A DNA stretch of 47,945 nucleotides from Lachnospiraceae bacterium (GTDB lineage: Bacteria > Bacillota > Clostridia > Lachnospirales > Lachnospiraceae): contig JAFTVH010000151.1 in assembly GCA_017465845.1 (NCBI GenBank), positions 1 to 47,945 of the forward strand, in the 5' to 3' direction. A program made the position numbers and the translations under genes. Of the stretch, positions 41,718 through 47,945 are shown in pieces. Every line of letters begins with the position of its first letter. Position 1 is the first letter of the stretch. The notes under the pieces were generated by a model, which had not been told where the DNA came from, searched no databases, and saw nothing but the letters and a program-made list of their open reading frames with translations.

Positions 41718-42506
41718 TTATTTTTTAAACATTTTAAAAAATGCATTAAGTACGCCTTTTTTCGCATCAAGATCCATGAAAGGTACTTCTTCTCCCATGA
41801 CACGCTTACAGATATTGTAATATGCCTCACCAGCCATGCAGTCTGTACCTACAAGAGGTTCACCCTGGTTAGTGGAAACTACTATCTGCTCATCATCGGG
41901 TACAACACCGATCAGGTTGATAGAAAGAATATCACATACATCTTCTACCTTCAGCATATCCCCTCTCTTCACCATATCCATGCGGATTCTGTTGATGATC
42001 AGGTCAATCTTCTTCATTTCATTTGCTTCCAGAAGTCCTACGATTCTGTCAGCATCACGGATAGCTGATACTTCGGGGGTCGTAACCACCAGTGCTCTGT
42101 CAGCACCTGCAATGGCATTCTTGAAGCCCTGTTCGATACCTGCGGGGCAGTCCAGAAGTATGTAATCAAATTCCTGCTTCAGTTCTTCAATCAGTTGTAT
42201 CATCTGTTCAGGAGTGACAGCATCTTTATCCCTTGTCTGTGCGGAAGGAAGCAGGCACAGCTCAGGGTACTTTTTATGCTTGATCAACGCCTGTTTCAGA
42301 CGGCACTTTCCTTCTATTACGTCTACCAGATTGTATACGATACGATTCTCCAAACCCAGCACTACGTCCAGATTTCGAAGTCCGATATCCGTATCAATCA
42401 TTACTACTTTCTTGTTCAACATGGCAAGACCGGTTCCCACATTCGCTGTGGTAGTGGTCTTACCTACACCACCTTTTCCTGATGTAACTACAATTACCTC
42501 ACTCAT
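41718..42506 (-). CDS. minD: Septum site-determining ATPase MinD
   Basis: A 262-residue deviant-Walker ATPase (SGKGGVGKTTTTANVG). Switch regions DTDIGLRNLDVVLG and LLDCPAGIEQGF are present. The C-terminus (LNAFFKMFKK) is the amphipathic membrane-targeting helix. With MinC it blocks septum formation near the poles. Confidence 0.95.
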   Translation of the reverse strand: MSEVIVVTSGKGGVGKTTTTANVGTGLAMLNKKVVMIDTDIGLRNLDVVLGLENRIVYNLVDVIEGKCRLKQALIKHKKYPELCLLPSAQTRDKDAVTPEQMIQLIEELKQEFDYILLDCPAGIEQGFKNAIAGADRALVVTTPEVSAIRDADRIVGLLEANEMKKIDLIINRIRMDMVKRGDMLKVEDVCDILSINLIGVVPDDEQIVVSTNQGEPLVGTDCMAGEAYYNICKRVMGEEVPFMDLDAKKGVLNAFFKMFKK

Positions 42507-42556
42507 TACTGTCTCCTCCTGACATTTTGTTCCTTATTGTTGTGCCGGTCACCTTC

Positions 42557-43306
42557 TTACAGGCGATCCAGACATCCTTTCGTCATTGGTTCTATACAGA
42601 TAAAACCATCTCTCACTACTGCAATCTGCGGTGAATACTGACTTCCTTCTGTTTTCCCTTTCTTGCGGGTACGGAAGCTTCCTTTCTCCTTATCCGGACT
42701 CTTTGCAATCAAATCACCAATCTGTAACTGAATCGGCTTCATATCAAGTGCAAAGATGAAACAGCTGTCATCTCCGGATGCTCCTGCATACGCATTTCCT
42801 TTCAATGATCCCAGCACCACGATATTTCCTTCCGAAACAATCCTCGCCCCCGGATTGACATCTCCGATTAATGTAACCGAAGAAGCACATTCCAGCGTCT
42901 GACCGGAACGAAGATTGCCCTTATAAAAATCTGCTGTGGGCGGAATATCCATTCCCTGCATTCCCATATCCTGGGGATTCATATAGGAAACCATGGGCTC
43001 CGGCTGCGGCTGTTCATAAGCCTCTACCCGTTCTCTCATCAGTTCTTCCAGATCCTTGTTACTGTCGATGATACTGACAATTTGAATGGAACTATTCTCC
43101 ATGATCCTATCTGCTATGTCAAGCTGCTCTTTGTTCGTAAGCTGCCTGCCTTCAAAGGAAATTGCCATTTTGGCATCCTTGAAAAAGCTGCCGGTTTCTT
43201 TGAATTTCTCCCCTATCAATGTAAGTAGCTCCTCAAAAGGAAGGTGATCGTCAAGGATCAGATTGATTCCGTATTTATTGCTTTTGATAATTACTTCTCT
43301 TGTCAT
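42557..43306 (-). CDS. minC: Septum site-determining protein MinC
   Basis: A 249-residue inhibitor of FtsZ. The N-terminal domain is about 100 residues. After a Gln/Pro linker the beta-helical C-terminal domain follows (LRSGQTLECASSVTLIGDVNPGARIVSEGNIVVLGSLKGNAYAG). The true ATG is 43306, directly behind GGAGGAGG; a TTG 12 bases upstream is not needed. First gene of the min operon. Confidence 0.92.
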   Translation of the reverse strand: MTREVIIKSNKYGINLILDDHLPFEELLTLIGEKFKETGSFFKDAKMAISFEGRQLTNKEQLDIADRIMENSSIQIVSIIDSNKDLEELMRERVEAYEQPQPEPMVSYMNPQDMGMQGMDIPPTADFYKGNLRSGQTLECASSVTLIGDVNPGARIVSEGNIVVLGSLKGNAYAGASGDDSCFIFALDMKPIQLQIGDLIAKSPDKEKGSFRTRKKGKTEGSQYSPQIAVVRDGFICIEPMTKGCLDRL

Positions 43307-43338
43307 ATCCTCCTCCAAAAGTTAAAGCCTTAATGAAT

Positions 43339-43367
43339 ATTATAACCATAAAATGCGATTCTGCAAA
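43339..43367 (-). promoter_or_regulatory. Promoter of the minCDE operon
   Basis: Read leftward, TTTGCA (43362-43367) and a perfect TATAAT (43339-43344) are 17 bases apart. Confidence 0.65.
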
Positions 43368-43413
43368 GGGGGTTTGTAAAAGTTTCTTGAAAATTGTCGA
43401 AAAAGGAAGAGTC

Positions 43414-43581
43414 GGGCAGTCAGACATAGAGGGGCGGGGACAGATGTTCGTACAGCGGCACGCTCTCGCTCCGTGAAAAACGTAGTGGTACTAGGGCGCG
43501 AAAGTACCGCGCCCAAGGACCAACGTTTTTCAAGGGCCTTTGTACGAACATCTGTCCCCGCCCCTCTATGTCTGACTGCCC
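43414..43581. repeat. 168-bp palindromic element with 41-bp perfect arms
   Basis: Bases 43414-43454 and 43541-43581 are exact reverse complements over all 41 positions. Inside, TGAAAAACGT (43474-43483) pairs with ACGTTTTTCA (43523-43532), and GGGCGCG (43494-43500) pairs with CGCGCCC (43508-43514). The whole folds as three nested stems. The sequence is GC-richer than its surroundings. It has no coding frame of note. It resembles a MITE or bacterial interspersed palindrome. Confidence 0.85.
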
Positions 43582-43595
43582 TCTTTGTTCGCAAT

Positions 43596-43745
43596 TTACA
43601 CCATAATTTTGTCTAAAAAGAATAATGCCTGAGTTTTTAGGCTCATCTCCAGATCAAGATCATCCAGAATGACATATGAGTGAAGTTCCGGATGCTTTCC
43701 AAGATATTCCTGAATTTCATCCCGCTTAAAAGTATGGCCTATATA
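43596..43745 (-). pseudogene. Remnant of a HAD-like gene
   Basis: About 50 residues remain open to a TAA stop: HTFKRDEIQEYLGKHPELHS followed by YVILDDLDLE and MSLKTQALFFLDKIMV. The RxxEI..YL..HPE...YVILDD pattern is that of small HAD-like proteins associated with RNA-repair type genes. No start or upstream portion is found; the sequence is lost at about 43745. It is flanked by the palindromic element and a terminator. Confidence 0.6.
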
Positions 43746-43772
43746 CGGTACCACTCAGACTAATACAGAACA

Positions 43773-43798
43773 GCGCGGTGCCATCATCGGCACCGCGC
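43773..43798 (-). terminator. Terminator of the xylanase gene
   Basis: GCGCGGTGCC (43773-43782) pairs perfectly with GGCACCGCGC (43789-43798), 14 bases past the stop. The T tract is only moderate. Confidence 0.7.
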
Positions 43799-43812
43799 CA
43801 TTCCTGAAAATA

Positions 43813-46419
43813 TTAATCCAAAACAATTTCTAGTACATTTTCATATCCCTTGTGGTATGCACAAGAGACAGTCTTTGTCACGCCACTTACAGTAACTGTC
43901 ACATCATAATCACCGTAAAATCCGCGAATCGTAGCTTTACCAAAAGAGTCAGTTGTAGCTTTCGCATCTTGCGTCCACCACTTATTATAAACAAGATCAA
44001 TATACTGCTGACCGGCTGGTTTCAGTTCCCAGTCTACAGAGTAGAATGGCGAATAAGCGGCATAATTTTTTCCGTCCCAGAAGCCCCAGAACAGAAAACC
44101 GTCCATATCTTCCTCGGCAAAAGATGCAATCAGGATATCTCTTGTATAATTTGCCTGCAAATTCTGATCTGCTACTGAATAAGAGTATTCTGTTACCTTC
44201 AAACGCTTACCGTATTTGTCCAATTCTTCGTACAGGTCAATAATCTCTGTGGGCATTTTAAATAATTCACTTTCTTCATAATGTGACTGCAGACCGATAC
44301 CATCAAAGTCCGTTCCCATTTCTACAAGGTCTTCTACTCGTTCAATAAAAGTATCATGATATTGTCCAAAGTAAAGTCCTTCATTGTAATATAAATCACA
44401 ATCCTCTCCTGCCACTTGTCTTGCCATGTCAAACCATTGCTTGTAAATTTCGCGGCCAAACACATTTCCATGCGCTTCATATTTTACCAACTCATTGACT
44501 ACATCCCAGTCAGCAATCTCACCCTTAAACTCTCCGCAGATGTCAAGGATATGCTCCCAGCATTTCTGAAGAAAAGCATCTTTATCGGAAAGAATGTCCT
44601 GAGTAAACATATAAGAAGGTGTGAGATTTGTGACTCCGTCAGAAGAAAATTCTCTCTGCCAGAAAAGAGTATGACCTCGCATATACTTTGCACCGGCATT
44701 AACTGCTCCGTTAAACTGAAGTCTTGCTGCGGCAGAATTTTCTTCATAAGGTGCCCATTTCATCTGATGCTCAATAACAGCAGAATTAAAAAGTGATTCC
44801 ATATTCTGTGTATATGTTTCATTGTTTGTTACCTGGTAGGCAACTGCAGTACCAAACTGAAATTCATGCTCGAACATATCAAATTCAACTTCCGCATTCG
44901 GTATTACATTACCATCTTTATCTTTTACAATAACAGAAAAATCACCTTTTCTGATCTCTTCTATTCTCTCATTTGCTTTTCTTCTCCACTCAGCATCCGG
45001 CTCCAATTCCGGATATTCCGAAGCAGATGTAACCGGAAGCAAGCTCATGTCCATATTCTGACCAAAGTTAAGGATTTCAAATCCACCGATTTCTACAGTA
45101 CCAAGGCTCCAGCATGCCCTTACCCCAAGTCCGGTCGCAGTGGGATTTGTCTGAGTTACTTTATACGGTATGAAGAATAAATTCCACTCATCTTCTACTG
45201 TATATGTTGTATATACATCCTTCGCATAAGGTGTATCCGATTGCTCTACCTGTATGGTTACCTGATTTTTATCATCTCCGCCATTGTCCGTACTCCGTGC
45301 CCAGAATGCAATAAGCATAACATCATTTTTTGTAAGGCCCTGGCCCGTAACTACTTCAGGTGTTGCAGTTGTTTTGACAACATATTTTGCTGTATTAATC
45401 ACACCATCGGAATCTCTTATGGGAGGAACCTGGGTACAGTTAATTCTCAACACTTTATCAAACGCAGGTCCTTCTACCTCAACAACTTCATGATTACCAT
45501 AATCATCACCTTTTCCGTCCCAGAGGATTCCATCCAGAAATTCATCACTATCACATACTACTGTACCGAGATTCTTAATGTTTTCATACATCTTTTTCTG
45601 CTCTTCCGGCGTTGCATTATCAAAATACAGAATATCATTCAGATCATTTGACGTGGTAAATTCTGTCGGTACATTTCTATGTAACGTGCTTACCAATTCC
45701 GCCATTCCTGACTTGTGCCCGGAATCGGAAACGTAAGATGCTGACTCATCATAATTGCTGCCAAAGCTGTCTGACTCATATACAAGTTGTCCTGCTACAA
45801 CCTGAATATCAATACAGATAGCCATTCCCTGGTACTCATTTCCTGCATCCTCTTTCATATGCACTGCCAGTGCAAAGTAATCCGCATCCTTACCTTCTTC
45901 TGCAAAAAGCTGTCCATTAGCATCTGCGGTCATTGCACCATTGGGTACACTGCCATGATGAACTCCAGTCGCCACAAGTGCTGCCCAATCGTTTACCTGA
46001 ATATCTCCCGGCTTTGCATCATCAATAACGGCATATTCAAGTACATTTGCAAGATTATAGATATCTGTTGTGTCAGTGTCACTTACATTGATATTAATAT
46101 TGTACTTCAATGCAAGATTCCCCTTATTCTTTACCTGCAGATAAACAATGTATGTCTTACCCGGCTCCCAAAGGACTCCATTTCCTACACTTTCACTGAA
46201 AATATCACCTTCTCCGTCTGCAATGGAAATGTACCCATTCCCATCCTGCTTATCCATAAGCAGGTCAACGTCCAGGTTACCGGACTCAATTCGATTTCCG
46301 GTATTGGACGCACTGTCTGTGAACCATGCCATAGTGGCTCCCAGGAGCAATGCGATACATAACATCAATGATATCACACTGCTTAACAATGCTTTCTTTG
46401 TCGAAACATGTTTTCTCAT
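43813..46419 (-). CDS. GH10 xylanase with TasA/camelysin-like N-terminus
   Basis: An 868-residue exported enzyme. Residues ~8-31 are a signal segment ending ...LLGATMAWFTDSASNTGN, the pattern cut by SipW-type peptidases. Residues ~45-220 form a TasA/camelysin-like domain. Residues ~270-455 look like a beta-sandwich carbohydrate-binding region. A short linker domain (~490-520) precedes the GH10 barrel (~515-805), with substrate-binding H583/W587 in RGHTLFW, acid/base E643 in WDVVNE and nucleophile E744 in KVTEYSY. The tail (~820-868) is a small beta domain. It cuts the xylan main chain outside the cell. The N-terminus suggests that the enzyme is displayed on or with TasA-like fibres. Confidence 0.85.
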   Translation of the reverse strand: MRKHVSTKKALLSSVISLMLCIALLLGATMAWFTDSASNTGNRIESGNLDVDLLMDKQDGNGYISIADGEGDIFSESVGNGVLWEPGKTYIVYLQVKNKGNLALKYNININVSDTDTTDIYNLANVLEYAVIDDAKPGDIQVNDWAALVATGVHHGSVPNGAMTADANGQLFAEEGKDADYFALAVHMKEDAGNEYQGMAICIDIQVVAGQLVYESDSFGSNYDESASYVSDSGHKSGMAELVSTLHRNVPTEFTTSNDLNDILYFDNATPEEQKKMYENIKNLGTVVCDSDEFLDGILWDGKGDDYGNHEVVEVEGPAFDKVLRINCTQVPPIRDSDGVINTAKYVVKTTATPEVVTGQGLTKNDVMLIAFWARSTDNGGDDKNQVTIQVEQSDTPYAKDVYTTYTVEDEWNLFFIPYKVTQTNPTATGLGVRACWSLGTVEIGGFEILNFGQNMDMSLLPVTSASEYPELEPDAEWRRKANERIEEIRKGDFSVIVKDKDGNVIPNAEVEFDMFEHEFQFGTAVAYQVTNNETYTQNMESLFNSAVIEHQMKWAPYEENSAAARLQFNGAVNAGAKYMRGHTLFWQREFSSDGVTNLTPSYMFTQDILSDKDAFLQKCWEHILDICGEFKGEIADWDVVNELVKYEAHGNVFGREIYKQWFDMARQVAGEDCDLYYNEGLYFGQYHDTFIERVEDLVEMGTDFDGIGLQSHYEESELFKMPTEIIDLYEELDKYGKRLKVTEYSYSVADQNLQANYTRDILIASFAEEDMDGFLFWGFWDGKNYAAYSPFYSVDWELKPAGQQYIDLVYNKWWTQDAKATTDSFGKATIRGFYGDYDVTVTVSGVTKTVSCAYHKGYENVLEIVLD

Positions 46420-46491
46420 ACTTTCCTCTCCTTATTTGTTTTTATAAAGTTAAGCCATAAAACTCGACACTGTATTATGGCAACTTCACCA

Positions 46492-46992
46492 TTACTTCTC
46501 CAACTGCTGCAATGCCGGAAGCTCTACTACATCAGCCTCAGTGATGTCAGGATTCTCTTTCGCTCCCCAACTTGAATAAACTTCAAAAATACGACTGCCC
46601 TCACCAGTTAACTTAATAAAAAACTTCATGACTCCTTTCTTTTGTATCGGGACCGTATACATAACTGCATCCCCTGATGATACGATACCATACCCTTTTT
46701 GCGCAGTGCCCGTGGCTTCCAGAATTATTTCATATTCTTTTTCTGCCTCAAATTTCCACACAGCATCTCCCGATGATACTCCATCTCCACTGCTAACTGT
46801 CACATTCATGCCATATGTAGCTGCCCTGATAATATTATTTTCACAGATAACCTGCTTGGAATACCATGCCCAGGTCCCCGTCGTCATACAAACCATGCAG
46901 AGAGCAGCACTATAGATATAGGTCAGGATTCGCGAATGCCGAAATTTATCTGCTTTATCCTTTGTCCCCAATCTGTTGTTTTTCTTCTTCAA
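46492..46992 (-). CDS. Small SipW-dependent-type secreted protein
   Basis: A 166-residue protein. Its N-terminal basic part and hydrophobic segment (ILTYIYSAALCMVCMTTGTWAWYS) end in TWAWYS, resembling the TasA/camelysin export signal. The body is short, with three SSGD repeats. It begins at TTG 46992, since no ATG with a ribosome site lies nearby in frame. It is between the peptidase and the xylanase, all on one strand, so it could be an anchor or minor fibre unit. Family membership is inferred from context and signal. Confidence 0.65.
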   Translation of the reverse strand: MKKKNNRLGTKDKADKFRHSRILTYIYSAALCMVCMTTGTWAWYSKQVICENNIIRAATYGMNVTVSSGDGVSSGDAVWKFEAEKEYEIILEATGTAQKGYGIVSSGDAVMYTVPIQKKGVMKFFIKLTGEGSRIFEVYSSWGAKENPDITEADVVELPALQQLEK

Positions 46993-47037
46993 ACTCTTTC
47001 ACCATCCTCGCCAATTTATAACGTTCCTGTTCCGGTT

Positions 47038-47604
47038 TTACCTTCCTTTCTGCACTTTCTCCAGCCTCTCACTGCGATACAGACTAAGCAGCCTGATACA
47101 CTTGCAGCTCCTTTCTATGATAAGGACCAGGAATGGAATCAAAACAAAAATAATATATCCGGGGACCGTCTTTAAAAATTGAAAAAACAGGCCAACCTTT
47201 GGTATGCGTCCCTGATATTTTCCTCTGACAAACGGATACGTCACAATAAGTGCATCGTCAATATTGCTGCCGGTTCCATATGTGACAAATCCCGCCTGCC
47301 CAAATACATCTGTTGTCTTTCTGCGGATTTTATGAGTTATCGTCTGCCCGAAATTGGTAGTATCCTGAGATATGTATGCTATAATGTCTCCCTCACTCAA
47401 TGTCTCCGGGTCTACTTCCTTTACCAGCACCACATCACCCGCTTCAAAATCTGTGGCACTCATAGAATCTGAAAGAACAATAAATGCTCTATAACCAAAC
47501 AGGCTTCGTTCATCCCTATTCAAAAGCGTAACTGAGAAAATGGTAAATACCATTACACATGCTGCAAACGCTGCAATGCTCCATGTGACAATATTTTTGA
47601 TCAT
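47038..47604 (-). CDS. sipW: SipW-like signal peptidase I (ER type)
   Basis: A 188-residue membrane peptidase. Hydrophobic segments lie at residues ~5-28 and ~148-165. The Ser nucleophile is S47 in LSDSMSA, and the general base position is His91 (TITHKI), as in ER-type signal peptidases rather than Lys. In Bacillus, SipW processes TasA and TapA. ATG 47604 is chosen, but TTG codons at 47628/47625 have a better placed GAGGAGAGG site and may be used. First gene of the SipW-TasA-like-GH10 cluster. Confidence 0.85.
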   Translation of the reverse strand: MIKNIVTWSIAAFAACVMVFTIFSVTLLNRDERSLFGYRAFIVLSDSMSATDFEAGDVVLVKEVDPETLSEGDIIAYISQDTTNFGQTITHKIRRKTTDVFGQAGFVTYGTGSNIDDALIVTYPFVRGKYQGRIPKVGLFFQFLKTVPGYIIFVLIPFLVLIIERSCKCIRLLSLYRSERLEKVQKGR

Positions 47605-47670
47605 GTTAAATACTTTCTTCTCCAACAACCCGACCGCCTCTCCTCTCAATGAGTTATCAATGTATAAAAA

Positions 47671-47700
47671 ATTATAGATTGCAAAATAATGGGAATTCAA
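47671..47700 (-). promoter_or_regulatory. Putative promoter of the SipW cluster
   Basis: Read leftward, TTGAAT (47695-47700) and TATAAT (47671-47676) are 18 bases apart. Confidence 0.5.
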
Positions 47701-47771
47701 TGATAAAAACAGAATGGGAATACGATTTTCAGAAACCAAGAATTACTAAATAATTAGAACAACTAAAAAAG

Positions 47772-47806
47772 AAAACAGCATTATCACTTTAGAATATTGC
47801 TGTTTT
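47772..47806 (-). terminator. Terminator between the edge gene and sipW
   Basis: AAAACAGCA (47772-47780) pairs with TGCTGTTTT (47798-47806). Read leftward it is followed by TTTTCTTTTTTAG. Confidence 0.8.
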
Positions 47807-47813
47807 CAACCTT

Positions 47814-47945
47814 CTATTTTAAATTTTCCGTTTCCAGCACCACATCTTCTATATCGTATATCCCCTGTGCGTTTCTTGTACCGGAAAGGCTTTTTGCCAC
47901 ATCTACCTCTGAAATATCTGTAATACCCAATTTATACTCAAACAA
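47814..47945 (-). CDS. 3' end of a gene cut by the window edge
   Basis: The last 43 codons of a leftward gene, open from the edge to TAG: LFEYKLGITDISEVDVAKSL then SGTRNAQGIYDIEDVVLETENLK. No family is recognised. Its own terminator separates it from sipW. Confidence 0.5.
   Translation of the reverse strand: MFEYKLGITDISEVDVAKSLSGTRNAQGIYDIEDVVLETENLK

Noticed and set aside
1-47945. CRISPR arrays, rRNA genes and insertion sequences
   Set aside because: I found no repeat-spacer array, rRNA-like sequence or DDE transposase; the only mobile enzymes are serine recombinases of the prophage.

Overview
The window looks like a piece of a Lachnospiraceae-type (Clostridia) gut Firmicute chromosome. 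Evidence: strong Shine-Dalgarno sites, short intergenic gaps, a minC-minD-minE operon, several AraC-type sugar regulators, a GH4 alpha-galactosidase, a GH10 xylanase, a SipW-type signal peptidase, and a tail-genes-to-recombinase prophage layout common in that family. The assignment is inferred from gene content, not from a marker gene.

Layout. 1-5.6 kb: an AraC regulator with a possible leader peptide, a tocopherol-cyclase-like protein, a leftward cysK-Rrf2 pair with a visible promoter and operator, and aroA. 5.7-36.5 kb: a GH4 alpha-galactosidase gene (leftward) split in two by a 29.5 kb prophage. The C-terminal part lies at 5695-6122 and the N-terminal part at 35584-36489, and its AraC regulator (36660-37469) is intact and divergent. 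The prophage ends are a perfect 16-bp inverted repeat (6123-6138 and 35568-35583). Joining the two flanks at these points restores one open GH4 frame.

Prophage, read right to left on the minus strand: tRNA-like gene, PAPS-reductase-like protein, ParB/DNA-methylase-like protein, small proteins, large terminase, portal, ClpP-type protease, HK97 capsid, connector and head-tail genes, major tail protein, tail chaperone with a -1 frameshift site, tape measure, tail/baseplate proteins, holin, amidase, and finally a HTH/zinc-ribbon protein and three serine recombinases. A YafQ/DinJ toxin-antitoxin unit with its own promoter and terminators sits between the chaperone and the tape measure. Three plus-strand genes (SymE-like, AT-hook acidic protein, SprT-like protease) run against the late genes and share an upstream sequence motif. 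The expected repressor/replication region is absent. In its place is an AT-rich segment (about 30.22-33.79 kb) with a truncated sugar-ABC substrate-binding lipoprotein and its divergent membrane AraC regulator. The prophage is therefore probably defective, although packaging, structural, lysis and recombinase genes look intact.

36.5-43.4 kb: ordinary chromosome with a carbamate-kinase-like gene, lspA, an S1-domain protein, a small membrane-anchored protein, an XRE regulator and minCDE. 43.4-43.6 kb: a 168-bp palindromic element with perfect 41-bp arms, next to a remnant of a HAD-like gene. 43.8-47.9 kb: a leftward cluster of a SipW-type signal peptidase, a small TasA/camelysin-like secreted protein, and a large protein joining a SipW-substrate N-terminus to a CBM-like region and a GH10 xylanase domain. 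This suggests xylanase display through a TasA-like surface export route and is the most interesting chromosomal system here.
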